A DNA stretch of 58,567 nucleotides, from contig NZ_JAKILT010000034.1 in assembly GCF_023283535.1 (NCBI RefSeq), positions 1 through 58,567 of the forward strand. The letters are read 5' to 3'. The notes beneath the pieces are model-generated. The model was not told the DNA's origin. It made no database searches and saw only the letters and a list, made by a program, of their open reading frames with translations. This document shows positions 29,730 through 39,852 of the stretch, piece by piece. A program made the translations under genes and the position numbers. Each line of letters opens with the position of its first letter. The first letter of the stretch is position 1. Source of the DNA: Shewanella sairae. GTDB lineage: Bacteria > Pseudomonadota > Gammaproteobacteria > Enterobacterales > Shewanellaceae.

Positions 29730-30725
29730 TTAATGCCAGCCTTGGGTTTGCAGCTCAACAATCTTAGCTAATAAGTCAATATGACCAGCAGAGTCATTTA
29801 AACACTCGATAAACTCATAACGCTCACCACCAGCCGATAAGAAGTCTTCTTTACCCTCTTGTGAGATCTCTTCAAGAGTCTCTAGACAGTCACAAGAGAA
29901 CGCTGGGCACATGATATCAACTGACTTCACGCCTTCTGTTGGTAACGACTCAAGTAGTGCATCAGTTGCAGGACCAATCCACTGCTCTTTACCAAATTGC
30001 GATTGAAAACAAATACGCCATTGCTGCTGAGTTAAATCAAGCTCGGCAGCTAACAATTCAGCTGTTGCTTGGCACTGGGCTTGGTAAGGATCGCCTTCGG
30101 TAATGTAACGTAGCGGCACACCATGAAACGACATTAATAAAACCTGTGCCTGACCTTTAGCTTTCCAATGGTTTTTAACAGACTCAGCTAATGCCTTAAT
30201 ATAATCTGGGTGATCAAAATACTGTTTATTGAAACGCAGCTCTGGAATATTGCGCTCTGCTTTTAAAAGCTCTGCAATCGCGTCGTAAACCGGGGCAACG
30301 GTTGAGCAAGAATATTGCGCATAAAGTGGCAGTACAAAAATCTTTTCAGCGCCTTGCGCCTTTAAGCTATCCAGCCCCGATTGCAAAGACGGGTTGCCAT
30401 AGCTCATGCCGAGTTCAACTGGAATATTTTGCCCTAAGGTTTGCTGCAATTGAGTTTTAAGCTTATCGCGCTGTTTTTGGCTTATTACCATTAACGGCGA
30501 ACCTTCATCCCACCAGATAGACTGATACAACTTGGCCACTTTTGCAGGACGAGTATTAAGAATGATGCCGTTTAAGATCGGTTTCCAGATCCAAGGCGAA
30601 AGATCAACAACACGAGGGTCGCTTAAAAACTGTTTGAGGAATTTTTTTACATCAGGAGCGGTCGGTGAATCAGGCGTACCTAAGTTAACTAATAACACAC
30701 CGAATGGAGGGGCTAAGTCACTCAC
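29730..30725 (-). CDS. hemH: Ferrochelatase
   Basis: Inserts Fe2+ into protoporphyrin IX, the last step of heme synthesis. It is 331 aa, within family range, and acts at the inner face of the membrane. The N-terminal GVLLVNLGTPDSP is diagnostic. The catalytic His lies in LMSFHGVPLRY about residue 200, and the Glu region follows in FQSQFGKEQWIGPATD. The start is GTG at 30725; the ATG one nucleotide away is out of frame and meets a stop at once. It is downstream of adk in the conserved block, with separate terminators. Confidence 0.95.
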   Translation of the reverse strand: MSDLAPPFGVLLVNLGTPDSPTAPDVKKFLKQFLSDPRVVDLSPWIWKPILNGIILNTRPAKVAKLYQSIWWDEGSPLMVISQKQRDKLKTQLQQTLGQNIPVELGMSYGNPSLQSGLDSLKAQGAEKIFVLPLYAQYSCSTVAPVYDAIAELLKAERNIPELRFNKQYFDHPDYIKALAESVKNHWKAKGQAQVLLMSFHGVPLRYITEGDPYQAQCQATAELLAAELDLTQQQWRICFQSQFGKEQWIGPATDALLESLPTEGVKSVDIMCPAFSCDCLETLEEISQEGKEDFLSAGGERYEFIECLNDSAGHIDLLAKIVELQTQGWH

Positions 30726-30780
30726 ATGAATTCTCTTTTTAGCAAGATATTCAGCTCAGGCTATCACCGCAAAACGCATA

Positions 30781-30806
30781 AAAAAAGCCCATTCGCATGG
30801 GCTTTT
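30781..30806 (-). terminator. Terminator of adk
   Basis: AAAAGCCCAT pairs with ATGGGCTTTT around TCGC, with a T-run on the minus strand. A second weaker hairpin (GAGTAT/ATACTC, about 30844-30861) lies between it and the adk stop. Confidence 0.85.
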
Positions 30807-30887
30807 CAAAATATGAGAACTAGCTCATAAACACATATTCACTCGAGTATTTTTTATACTCAGTGACTATGGAATTGACGCTAAGTA

Positions 30888-31574
<687 letters not shown>

Positions 31575-31712
31575 CTAGAAACGAGCAAAAAGCCGTCAGC
31601 GTGATGGGTATTATATGTTTAGGGCGGCGATCTTCGCATAAATGGCCGCCATTTTGAAGCTATTTGTCCTTCGACTTTAGCATCAGTTAGCTGAAAAATA
31701 CTTTGACGTTAA

Positions 31713-32558
31713 TCAGTAAAGTAAGGTGTAGAGCTTACGTCGGTATTGATTAGCGAGTGTGTTGCCTTGCCCTAGCGCCGTTAAGATCTCTAAGAATGCC
31801 TGTTTTACTTTGCCATCTTGTGCAGAGATATCTTTTTGCAGCGGCGCAAAAAGCAACTCAAGCGCTTCATCATTGCGCCCTGCTTGATGCAATGCTTTGG
31901 CAAGTTCAATCACTAAACCTAAGTTAGATGGATCGTTTTCAACATCTAGCTGCAGCTTTCTAATTTCTGGGGTGTCTGCTGCATCAAGCGCTAACGCAAG
32001 CTTGGCTTTTAAGCTTTGGTAATAACTATCTTGATCGGCAAGGCCAACTGAATCTAATAAAGCCTGTGCATCTTCTAGCACATTTAGCGATAAATACACA
32101 TCGGCTAAGGCTAAGGCGATTTCAGCAAGCGGTTTTTCGTTGTAAGCATCTTTTAATAGTGGCAATGCAGCAATAGCATTATTTTCAGCTAAAAATACTC
32201 GCGCTTGATTAAGCTTTAATTGCCACTGGGCAGGTAAATGCTTATCCAGCATCTCTGTAATTTGCTCAGCCTCTTGCACACCAGCAAAACCGTCTACCGG
32301 TTTACCTTGGTGTAAAACCAAGGTTGTCGGTAAGCTTTGGATCTGGAAGTAATTGGCAATTTCCATTTCCGTTTCACAGTTAACTTTAGCTAACACAAAA
32401 CGGCCATTTTGTTGCTGGGCGATACTTTCAAGGGTTTGCATTAAGCTTAAGCTTTCAGGGCTTTGACTTGCCCAAAACGCCATCACTACGACCTTCTCCA
32501 TCGAAGCGTCGACCACTTGCTGTATATTTTCTTTTGTCAGCTCTAGAATCGATTGCAT
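31713..32558 (-). CDS. cnoX: CnoX/YbbN-like thioredoxin-fold chaperedoxin with TPR tail
   Basis: A cytosolic holdase of 281 aa: thioredoxin fold (about 1-110) followed by helical TPR-like repeats (about 115-280). It is likely to pass clients to GroEL or DnaK, as E. coli CnoX does. The active-site position reads WASQSPES: neither a CxxC nor the SxxC of E. coli CnoX is present, so classic redox activity at that site is lost. The second conserved cysteine of the family is kept in the KVNCETE strand. It lies between htpG and adk, among other protein-quality genes. Confidence 0.85.
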   Translation of the reverse strand: MQSILELTKENIQQVVDASMEKVVVMAFWASQSPESLSLMQTLESIAQQQNGRFVLAKVNCETEMEIANYFQIQSLPTTLVLHQGKPVDGFAGVQEAEQITEMLDKHLPAQWQLKLNQARVFLAENNAIAALPLLKDAYNEKPLAEIALALADVYLSLNVLEDAQALLDSVGLADQDSYYQSLKAKLALALDAADTPEIRKLQLDVENDPSNLGLVIELAKALHQAGRNDEALELLFAPLQKDISAQDGKVKQAFLEILTALGQGNTLANQYRRKLYTLLY

Positions 32559-32588
32559 AACATTTCCTTCGCTTTTAGCGAGTGACCA

Positions 32589-32618
32589 TAAAAAAGAGGC
32601 AGTATAACTGCCTCTTTA
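32589..32618 (-). terminator. Terminator of htpG
   Basis: AAAGAGGCAGT pairs with ACTGCCTCTTT around ATA, followed by a T-run on the minus strand. It sits just after the htpG stop. Confidence 0.85.
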
Positions 32619-32632
32619 ATCATAGCTGTTGA

Positions 32633-34549
32633 TTACTTAACGCTAGCTAATAGCATTTGGTTTATTAGCTTAATAAATGCAGATGGGTCAGCAAGGCTAC
32701 CTTTTTCAGACAACAATGCTTGTTGCAGTAAAAGCTCAGACCACTGCGCAAATTGCTGCTCATCTTGCTCGTCATTTAAACGCGCGACTAACGGATGCTC
32801 TGGGTTTAGCTCAAATGTCGGCTTAGACTCAGGTACGTCTTGTCCAGCAGCTTGCATCAACTTGATCATTTGCGTTGACATTTCGCCTTCACCGGCAACC
32901 ACACATGCAGGCGTATCAGTTAGACGTGTTGTCACCTTAACCTCAGAAACCTTATCACCTAAACTGTCTTTAACACGCTTAACTAGGCCTTCTGATTCAG
33001 TTTGTAACTTCTCTTGCGCTTCTTTTTCGCCAGCATCTTCAAGCTCACCTAACTCAAGATCGCCACGGGTAACAGAGTGTAGTTTCTTGCCATCAAACTC
33101 AGTTAAGTGGTTAATTAGCCACTCATCGATACGCTCAGACATTAATAACACTTCAATGCCTTTCTTACGTAACACTTCAAGGTGTGGGCTGTTAGCTGCA
33201 GCTTCATGGCTATCGGCAACAATGTAGTAGATCTTAGACTGACCTTCTTTCATGCGCTCAATGTAATCTGCTAGCGATACGTTAGCCGTTGCTTCACCAG
33301 TGTGAGTCGATGCAAAGCGCAGTAAGCCAGCTACACGCTCTTTGTTAGCAAAATCTTCAGCAGGTCCTTCTTTTAGCACTTGGCCAAATTCAGTCCAGAA
33401 CGACTGATACTTTTCAGCATCGTTCTTGGCAAGCTTTTCAAGCATGCCTAATACACGCTTAGTCACAGCTGTACGCAGCGCTGTAGTAACCTTGTTATCT
33501 TGCAAAATTTCGCGAGATACGTTTAGCGGTAAGTCGTTTGAGTCAATCAAACCTTGCACAAAACGCAGGTAGCTTGGCATGAACTGCTCAGCATCATCCA
33601 TTACGAATACGCGCTGTACAAACAGTTTTAGGCCATGCTTACGGTCACGGTTCCACATATCCCAAGGCGCTTTAGCTGGGATATACAGTAAGCTGGTGTA
33701 CTCTTGCTTACCTTCAACGCGGTTGTGGCTCCACAAAAGTGGATCAGCAAAGTCATGGGAAATATGCTTGTAAAACTCTTGATACTCTTCGTCCGACACA
33801 TCACTCTTGTTACGTGTCCAAAGTGCTGTTGCCTTGTTCATAGGCTTCCAGCTACCTTCAGTTGCTGGTACAGCTTCTGAATCTTCAGTGGCTTCAACAG
33901 CTGGCGTGCCTTCTTCAAACATCTCTACTGGTACCGAGATATGATCTGAGTATTTAGTAATGATTGAGCGTAGACGGTAGTCATCAGCAAACTCTTTTTC
34001 ATCATCACGTAAGTGAAGGGTAATTTCAGTACCGCGAGTTTGCTTAGAGATAGTCTCAACAGTGAAGTCTCCTTCACCAGCTGATTCCCATAGTACAGCT
34101 TCATCAGCGCTATGGCCTGCAGCGCGAGTGCGAACCGTTACGCGATCAGCAACGATAAAGGCTGAGTAAAAACCAACACCGAATTGACCAATTAGCTGTG
34201 AATCTTTTGACTCATCGCCAGATAGGTTTTTAAAGAAATCTGCAGTACCTGATTTAGCAATCGTACCTAAGTGCTCAATCACACCGTCACGAGTCATACC
34301 GATACCGTTATCTTCAATCGTAACAGTACCCTTTTCTTTATCAGCGCTAATGCGAACACGCAGTTCACCGTCGCCTTCATAAAGATCGTCATTTGTTAGG
34401 GCTTCATAGCGTAGTTTATCTGCAGCATCTGCCGCGTTCGATACTAACTCACGTAAAAAGATCTCTTTGTTTGAGTACAAAGAATGGATCATCAAATGTA
34501 ATAGTTGTTTGACTTCAGTTTGAAAGCCATGTGTCTCTTGTTGTGACAT
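32633..34549 (-). CDS. htpG: Hsp90-family chaperone HtpG
   Basis: A dimeric ATP-dependent chaperone of 638 aa, full length. The N-terminal ATPase signatures are [26 protein letters not shown] and [12 protein letters not shown] middle domain with the catalytic Arg loop ([11 protein letters not shown]) and a C-terminal dimerisation domain follow. An acidic insert ([18 protein letters not shown], about 217-235) lies before the middle domain. The upstream sigma-32 promoter fits heat-shock control. It is transcribed alone up to the terminator at 32589. Confidence 0.97.
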   Translation of the reverse strand: MSQQETHGFQTEVKQLLHLMIHSLYSNKEIFLRELVSNAADAADKLRYEALTNDDLYEGDGELRVRISADKEKGTVTIEDNGIGMTRDGVIEHLGTIAKSGTADFFKNLSGDESKDSQLIGQFGVGFYSAFIVADRVTVRTRAAGHSADEAVLWESAGEGDFTVETISKQTRGTEITLHLRDDEKEFADDYRLRSIITKYSDHISVPVEMFEEGTPAVEATEDSEAVPATEGSWKPMNKATALWTRNKSDVSDEEYQEFYKHISHDFADPLLWSHNRVEGKQEYTSLLYIPAKAPWDMWNRDRKHGLKLFVQRVFVMDDAEQFMPSYLRFVQGLIDSNDLPLNVSREILQDNKVTTALRTAVTKRVLGMLEKLAKNDAEKYQSFWTEFGQVLKEGPAEDFANKERVAGLLRFASTHTGEATANVSLADYIERMKEGQSKIYYIVADSHEAAANSPHLEVLRKKGIEVLLMSERIDEWLINHLTEFDGKKLHSVTRGDLELGELEDAGEKEAQEKLQTESEGLVKRVKDSLGDKVSEVKVTTRLTDTPACVVAGEGEMSTQMIKLMQAAGQDVPESKPTFELNPEHPLVARLNDEQDEQQFAQWSELLLQQALLSEKGSLADPSAFIKLINQMLLASVK

Positions 34550-34593
34550 GAAATGTTCCCTTTAAAAATCAGTTTAAATAAAGCCTACAAATA

Positions 34594-34621
34594 AGATGGG
34601 GCTATAAAATCGCTTTTCAAG
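34594..34621 (-). promoter_or_regulatory. Sigma-32 heat-shock promoter of htpG
   Basis: On the minus strand CTTGAAA (34615-34621) is followed after 14 nt by CCCATCT (34594-34600). This matches the sigma-32 consensus CTTGAAA-N11-16-CCCATNT exactly. It lies 45 bp before the htpG start codon. Confidence 0.9.
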
Positions 34622-34650
34622 GGAAAGAGTGCGCATTGATTTCAATTGCA

Positions 34651-34690
34651 CAAAAAAAATCCAGTTGGTGATAATCACAAACTGGATTTA
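34651..34690 (-). terminator. Terminator of recR
   Basis: AATCCAGTT (34659-34667) pairs with AACTGGATT (34680-34688) around a 12-nt loop, and the minus strand continues into T8. It separates recR from the htpG promoter. Confidence 0.85.
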
Positions 34691-34771
34691 AAAGCATTTC
34701 ATTCTCAAACAAGTGCTTATCACTGTAGTTTAGACTTAAGCCTCAACAATGTAGAACAAGTCTGGATGATA

Positions 34772-35371
34772 TTAGATAGGTAAACGTCCATTAAAGGATA
34801 AAGCTAAGGTAGTACTGTCTACATATTCAAGCTCACCACCAACTGGTACGCCATGGGCGATGCGGCTAACCGTTAACTGATGACGCTTCGCCATATCAGC
34901 AATGTAGTGTGCGGTAGCATCACCTTCAACGGTTGGATTGGTCGCTAAAATAAGCTCACTGACATCGCCGGTCGCTAAATGCTGCTCAAGTAAATCAAGC
35001 CCCAGTTCATCAGGACCAACACCATCAAGCGGTGATAAATGCCCAAGTAAAACGAAATAGCGACCAGTAAAGTGTCCACCAGCTTCAATTGCTAATACAT
35101 CAGCAGGCGTTTCTACCACGCAAATCACTTCAGAGTGGCCGCGTTTAGTACTGACACAAATTGGGCAATAGGTTTCTTCGGTAAAAGTACGACATGACTG
35201 ACAATGACCCACATCAGACATCGCTTTACCTAAAGCCTCTGACAACTTAGCGCCCGCTTTACGGTCGCGCTCTAATAGTTGAAATGCCATTCTTTGGGCA
35301 GATTTGGGGCCAACGCCCGGTAAACAACGAAGAGATTGGATCAACTCATCAACGAGAGGACTAAATTTCAT
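34772..35371 (-). CDS. recR: Recombination mediator RecR
   Basis: Works with RecO and RecF to load RecA at gaps. It is 199 aa with the N-terminal helix-hairpin-helix ([14 protein letters not shown]), the zinc finger [16 protein letters not shown], and a Toprim domain with [14 protein letters not shown]. It is normally third in dnaX-ybaB-recR. Here its 5' side borders a 694-bp spacer and the Tad locus, so it must have its own promoter or read-through. The ribosome site is weak. Confidence 0.96.
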   Translation of the reverse strand: MKFSPLVDELIQSLRCLPGVGPKSAQRMAFQLLERDRKAGAKLSEALGKAMSDVGHCQSCRTFTEETYCPICVSTKRGHSEVICVVETPADVLAIEAGGHFTGRYFVLLGHLSPLDGVGPDELGLDLLEQHLATGDVSELILATNPTVEGDATAHYIADMAKRHQLTVSRIAHGVPVGGELEYVDSTTLALSFNGRLPI

Positions 35372-36065
35372 TTAACATTCCGCACATAGCTTAAAGTAAA
35401 GCGATTAAAGTAAAGCAATTGGACTCAAGCCTTGGGCTTTAGTGACAACAATCCAAAGTAACAGCTTTCTCATACGCTATTTTTGCGCATTTTAACATAA
35501 AATGACACATCGGTTAGGTAATTTTATATCTGCTTTAGGCGCTCTGGTGAACTGCATTAAAATCGAAAAAATGACGTTAATCCCTGTCGCATTTACACAA
35601 ATAACGTTCAGTAAAAACTACACAAGGATTTGAATAATCGCCTTTATTTTTGACCGAAACTAAAAGTAAGTTTAAAGGATATTAAATTCAAATCTAAATC
35701 AAATAAAAACAACTTACGACCATGCCAGCTTAATAATGAATTAATATATTTTTAATGAACTCACAATTAAGTATACAATATAAAGTGTACTAGAAATCAC
35801 TGCAAAGACATAATAAATTCCGAATCGTTATAAGACTATACTTTCTACACATCGCAAACCGTCACGCACCTAAATACTGGCTAACAAGCCCAATTAATTA
35901 GTACAAAAGTACTAGTATTAAATAATATAAAAGTACATATCTACCGACTATAGTTTAATAAAACACTGATTCGCACCAAACGGATAATAAATTGAGTAAG
36001 TAATATTGACGATGAATCAGTCGATCGTTAAAGTAGCGCTCAAATAGAGATCATAAGGAAATGAG
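35372..36065. other. AT-rich spacer between recR and the Tad locus
   Basis: I see no credible protein-coding frame here on either strand and no trace of ybaB. It is richer in AT than the flanking core DNA and carries several ACTAG/GTAC-containing motifs, including the palindrome described separately. It probably holds the recR promoter and the regulatory region of the LuxR-type gene. Its composition and position suggest the edge of a horizontally gained island. Confidence 0.6.
35899..35914. promoter_or_regulatory. Inverted repeat TAGTAC-AAAA-GTACTA upstream of regulator
   Basis: A perfect 6-bp inverted repeat with a 4-bp A-run centre lies 150 bp before the LuxR-type gene. Related half-motifs occur nearby: GTGTACTAG at about 35786 and AAGTACAT at about 35931. 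The symmetry suits a dimeric regulator, but no promoter could be fixed. Confidence 0.35.
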
Positions 36066-36692
36066 ATGTCTAGGGCGGAACTATTTACTGAGACAAAGGA
36101 TTCTCAGAATTTAAGGCTTTTGAAGCATAGCGCAGAACTTCTTAACCTAAAAATCAATACAGAAAGCAATCACATTGACTCTTGGTACAATAGTGATTCA
36201 AATAATAAAATACTTATTCATTTTATTAATGATGTTCAGTTGCGCCTCGCTGAAATTGACGCTGAACTACTTAAAAACGGCAAGCATGTCGCTATCTGTA
36301 AGACTTTATCTACAACCGACGAACTAGCCCTTTTAAGTGTCGGGTTTTCTGCTGCAACAAAAGAGTCAGCTCCACCTCATAATACCTTAGAGGTGATTAA
36401 CGACGTTATTAGCAATAATTTGCACTTTAGCCCAAAAACACTTTCTGACTACATCCAAAAAAATAGAAAAATAAACAACCCTAAAAACTATTACTCCTTA
36501 TCAGAGAATATAACTAAGAAAGAAAAAGAAGTGTTGACACAAGTTTGTAGTGGTCTAAGTAACGACGAAGTCGCTAATGAGCTGAACATATCCATTAATA
36601 CTGTAAAAATGCATTTACAGAACATTTACCGTAAAACTAAATGTAAAAATAGAACTCACCTGCTATTAGCTAACGCTAACTGTGAAGTATAA
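36066..36692 (+). CDS. LuxR-type transcriptional regulator of the Tad locus
   Basis: A 208-aa protein with a C-terminal GerE/LuxR helix-turn-helix (about 150-205: ENITKKEKEVLTQVCSGLSN, INTVKMHLQNIYRKT). The N-terminal half (about 1-140) is not a canonical receiver: the usual pattern of acidic pocket, phosphorylated Asp and Lys is not evident. It may instead be a degenerate receiver, as in VpsT/CsgD-like regulators. GGAA precedes the ATG. It reads in the same direction as the pilus genes 116 bp upstream of flp1, so control of the Tad operon is the simplest guess. Confidence 0.8.
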   Translation: MSRAELFTETKDSQNLRLLKHSAELLNLKINTESNHIDSWYNSDSNNKILIHFINDVQLRLAEIDAELLKNGKHVAICKTLSTTDELALLSVGFSAATKESAPPHNTLEVINDVISNNLHFSPKTLSDYIQKNRKINNPKNYYSLSENITKKEKEVLTQVCSGLSNDEVANELNISINTVKMHLQNIYRKTKCKNRTHLLLANANCEV

Positions 36693-36808
36693 ATGCTATA
36701 CCAAAGTATATATTAACAAACAAAGAGTATCCCCTTGGGTAGTTGAGAACTATTTGGCAAACGTTAAAATGACGCAGCTTTAATAATACATTATTCAGGA
36801 GATAGAAA

Positions 36809-37096
36809 ATGTTAAGAGTAAAACAACGCGGTCAAGGTATGACGGAATATATCATTATCGTAGCATTAATTGCTGTATCTGCAATTGGCGTATATAGCTT
36901 CTTTGGTAAAACTATTCGTAACCAAGTAGCAGGTCTATCTGCAGAAATGTCAGGTAAAGACTCATCAGGACAAATAACTAATGCACAGACTTCTGCTGGT
37001 GCAGCAGATGGCGTAGCAAACCAAGATTACAACCTAGGAAACTATAACGACGGTGGTAATAGTGGCGCAACAGGTGGTTCAGGCGGCGGAAACTAA
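36809..37096 (+). CDS. flp1: Flp-type major prepilin, copy 1
   Basis: A 95-aa prepilin. A short basic leader ends MLRVKQRG, with predicted cleavage before QGMTEY, placing Glu at +5 and Tyr at +6 as in Flp pilins. A hydrophobic helix (about 13-32) follows, then a helix FFGKTIRNQVAGLSAEM. Most Flp pilins stop soon after the hydrophobic helix; here a 40-residue Ala/Asn/Gly-rich tail ends in GGSGGGN. AGGAGA lies upstream. It is followed by a terminator before copy 2, which would favour high expression of this pilin. Confidence 0.88.
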   Translation: MLRVKQRGQGMTEYIIIVALIAVSAIGVYSFFGKTIRNQVAGLSAEMSGKDSSGQITNAQTSAGAADGVANQDYNLGNYNDGGNSGATGGSGGGN

Positions 37097-37125
37097 ACTT
37101 TTAGTTTTCTATATTTAAAACCGAT

Positions 37126-37157
37126 AAAAGCAAGAAAACCTCTTTTCTTGCTTTTTT
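37126..37157 (+). terminator. Terminator/attenuator between the two flp genes
   Basis: AAAAGCAAGAAAA (37126-37138) pairs with TTTTCTTGC (37143-37151) around CCTC, followed by six T. It lies 19 bp before flp2. Partial termination here would give an excess of flp1 mRNA over downstream assembly genes. Confidence 0.85.
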
Positions 37158-37175
37158 GCAAAAAGGATTTCGCAG

Positions 37176-37478
37176 ATGAAAATATCTAAAGCGCTTGGTC
37201 AAGGCATGACCGAATACATCATTATTGTGGCATTAATTTCCGTATCCGCAATTGGAGTCTATAGCTTTTTTGGCAAAACAATTCGTAATCAAGTTGCTGG
37301 TTTATCAGCAGAAATGGCAGGACAAGATGCTTCAGCTCAAATAACTAATGCGCAAACATCTGCAGGTGCTGCGGATACTGTTGCAAATAATGATTATAAC
37401 TTAGGCACATACAATGAAGGAGCAAATAGTTCTGCAGGTGGAACCGGAGGTTCTGGCGGAGGTTCTGGCGTCGACTAG
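37176..37478 (+). CDS. flp2: Flp-type prepilin, copy 2
   Basis: A 100-aa tandem paralogue of flp1, nearly identical over the hydrophobic helix and the KTIRNQVAGLSAEM stretch and differing mostly in the leader and tail. Cleavage is predicted before QGMTEY. The tail is longer and ends in a Gly/Ser-rich run before the final VD. The ribosome site AAAGGAT is good. The two pilins could be alternative or co-assembled subunits. Confidence 0.88.
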   Translation: MKISKALGQGMTEYIIIVALISVSAIGVYSFFGKTIRNQVAGLSAEMAGQDASAQITNAQTSAGAADTVANNDYNLGTYNEGANSSAGGTGGSGGGSGVD

Positions 37479-37582
37479 TTTAATCTAAAACTTTTATCCA
37501 AATTTAGAAACATTAATAATTAGAAAGATCAGAGTTTATTTAAACTCAATCAGAGTGCTCTGTTAGCACATGGAAAATTATA

Positions 37583-38983
37583 ATGAAGCATGGACGTATG
37601 CTAAAACAACAAGGCCAAGCTATGGTGTTGTCATTAATATTAATGTCATTTGCATTAATGGTAGTGATATTTAGCTTCAATGCCTCTCAGCTAAACTTAA
37701 ATAGCACAAGGTTGCAAAATACTGCAGATAATACCGCTTACAGTATTGCCACTATTGCTGCTAGAGACTTTAACTTTAAAGCCTATACCAATCGCGCTTC
37801 AGTCGCGAATCAAGTTGCCGTCGCCCAAATGGTCGGCTTATCTTCTTGGTTTAATATGACTGAAACTTTTGCACAAAATGCGTGTAATTACCTGTGTGGC
37901 TGGCCCTATATTGGACCAGTTGTTTCAGGAATCAATCAAGCTGTTGCTGGTATTAACCAATTTGCCCAACCAGTATTTGAGGTATTAATAAACCTCGAGA
38001 ACATAACCTTAATAACATTACGTGCATCACAGCAAATTATTCATTTTGCGGGTGCCTTTTCAACAATATCTACCGCGCCAGAGATTGTACGTGCCAATGA
38101 CCCGGACGCTCAATTTGATTGGCTTCAAAACGCACAGATGTTTAACTCTGTTTCAGGTCTTTGGCTCAACTTTCAAGAACAGCATGCACGAAATAACCAA
38201 AACCAGGGGCGAACACAGTATCAAGATTTTATTGGCGTTGTTTTAAATTCAAGAGACGACTTCTCCAAGCGAAGAACCTATTCGCTTGAGTCGCCTTGGA
38301 CTAAGGATTTTGATCTAGTTAAATGGGAAACCATAAAAGCCGGTGGCAGCGACTTGATCTCAAACGGTCAAAACGAGCCTGAAACTTGGACAGCGATGGA
38401 TACTCTTAGCTTTCACGGCTGGACTCGCTATGGCTGTGGAACCTTCGGACATAGGTCATGCAATTGGGAATGGCCACTAGGCTGGGCATCGACTCGCTCC
38501 GATAGCAGAGCAGAAATTAGCTCATCAGGAAACTCAAACTCATGGGGTTCAAGTCGAAGCAAAAACAGAAGTGCTTCTTACTACGCAGGATATGAGCAAG
38601 AAACGAGAGGAAGCTTCAGTGGAATTCAGCCATTCTACGGGTTATCTAATCAATCTCTATCTATAAATAGCACTGACAATATTGCTGTAGTGGTGTCTAA
38701 ATCGCAACAAAGAATACGAACTAGCAGCAGCGTTGCTGTTGGCGAGGCCAACACAAATCCAGCTAAAAACGAGAACATGCTCGGCGATAGGATGTCAGCG
38801 CTATCAACAGCTCAAGTCTACTATTCTAGACCAAATGATTTGATGCAATCAACGCTCGCATGGAGCCGTAATGATTCCAGACACGAGTACGGAAACCTCT
38901 ACAATCCATTTTGGCAAACAAGGTTATCGAAATCCTCAAACAACGAGCGTCAAGCAGTACTTACATTAACGAGATACCTGTGA
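37583..38983 (+). CDS. tadG: TadG-like pilus assembly protein
   Basis: A 466-aa protein with an N-terminal prepilin-like segment (QQG then QAMVLSLILMSFALMVVIFSF, about 11-32) that inserts in the inner membrane. A large periplasmic part with Trp, Asn and Ser-rich stretches follows. It has the TadG-like pattern ('QGQAxVLxLxLL') of minor pseudopilins encoded in such clusters, but lacks the Glu5 of true pilins. It probably anchors or primes the Flp fibre. The end overlaps the next gene by one nucleotide (TGATG), so the two are translationally coupled. Confidence 0.75.
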   Translation: MKHGRMLKQQGQAMVLSLILMSFALMVVIFSFNASQLNLNSTRLQNTADNTAYSIATIAARDFNFKAYTNRASVANQVAVAQMVGLSSWFNMTETFAQNACNYLCGWPYIGPVVSGINQAVAGINQFAQPVFEVLINLENITLITLRASQQIIHFAGAFSTISTAPEIVRANDPDAQFDWLQNAQMFNSVSGLWLNFQEQHARNNQNQGRTQYQDFIGVVLNSRDDFSKRRTYSLESPWTKDFDLVKWETIKAGGSDLISNGQNEPETWTAMDTLSFHGWTRYGCGTFGHRSCNWEWPLGWASTRSDSRAEISSSGNSNSWGSSRSKNRSASYYAGYEQETRGSFSGIQPFYGLSNQSLSINSTDNIAVVVSKSQQRIRTSSSVAVGEANTNPAKNENMLGDRMSALSTAQVYYSRPNDLMQSTLAWSRNDSRHEYGNLYNPFWQTRLSKSSNNERQAVLTLTRYL

Positions 38984-39852
38984 TGCAAACGGTTTATAGA
39001 AAACAAAGTGGACAAGCACTGATAGAAAGTGTTCTGGGTTTAAGCTATGTCATTATTCCATTACTTATTATCATGCCATTCATGTCTAAGGTAAGTGGCT
39101 TGCAACATAAGTCTCACCAAGCCTCTCACTATTTAGCTTGGGAAAGAACTGTTTGGAAAGAGCAAGATCCAAGCTTACTTCCTAACGTTAGTGGTTTATA
39201 TATTGCGAAGAAGAGCGAAACCGAAAATGCAAAACAGCTCCCCTGGCGATTCTATCAAAAAGATGGTCTGGCTCTAAATAGCCGCAACACTAATCAATGG
39301 AATTGGAACAATATTCATCCATTACTTAAACATCAAACTCAGAGAAACCATAGTCAAACCACACTCCTAAAACCTGTACAACAGAGTTCAGCGTCAGTTG
39401 ATGAAGAACTTAGCCGCTTTACTAGAACCCATAACGGAGAGCGGCTTCCGGGCAGCATGGGGGGAATTGTGGAAAATGCTGTTAACTTACTCTCATTGAC
39501 TGGCTTTTCATTAGAACAAGACCAATTCTATCGAACAGGTATTAATACAAATATTGAAAACCATTACTTAGAACCTTTCAACAATTTGAATCTTAACTTG
39601 AATGGTAATAGTGCCCTTCTAGCCTCAGGCTGGAATGCGGCAGGCCCTCATCACGTAAAAAACAGAGTCGAGCGCCTAGTACTAACAAACTACATGAATA
39701 TCGCGCCAATCCAAACAGCCCAAAGCATATTGGGCATATTACCTTTTGGCAAAGAGCTTCGCCCAAACAGTCTAAGGCTAGGGCATGTCGACCCTAACAT
39801 CCTACCAACTAACCGACTCTGTACCTATGGTACAGCGAACTGTGGAGGTTAG
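38983..39852 (+). CDS. TadE-like pseudopilin
   Basis: A 289-aa protein starting at the coupled ATG at 38983 (MQTVYRKQSG). The leader ends G, then QALIESV gives Glu at +5, and a hydrophobic helix (about 18-38) follows, as in TadE. The longer frame from 38911 overlaps tadG deeply and is rejected. The extended periplasmic part is unlike known domains. The next gene starts right after its stop. Confidence 0.75.
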   Translation: MQTVYRKQSGQALIESVLGLSYVIIPLLIIMPFMSKVSGLQHKSHQASHYLAWERTVWKEQDPSLLPNVSGLYIAKKSETENAKQLPWRFYQKDGLALNSRNTNQWNWNNIHPLLKHQTQRNHSQTTLLKPVQQSSASVDEELSRFTRTHNGERLPGSMGGIVENAVNLLSLTGFSLEQDQFYRTGINTNIENHYLEPFNNLNLNLNGNSALLASGWNAAGPHHVKNRVERLVLTNYMNIAPIQTAQSILGILPFGKELRPNSLRLGHVDPNILPTNRLCTYGTANCGG

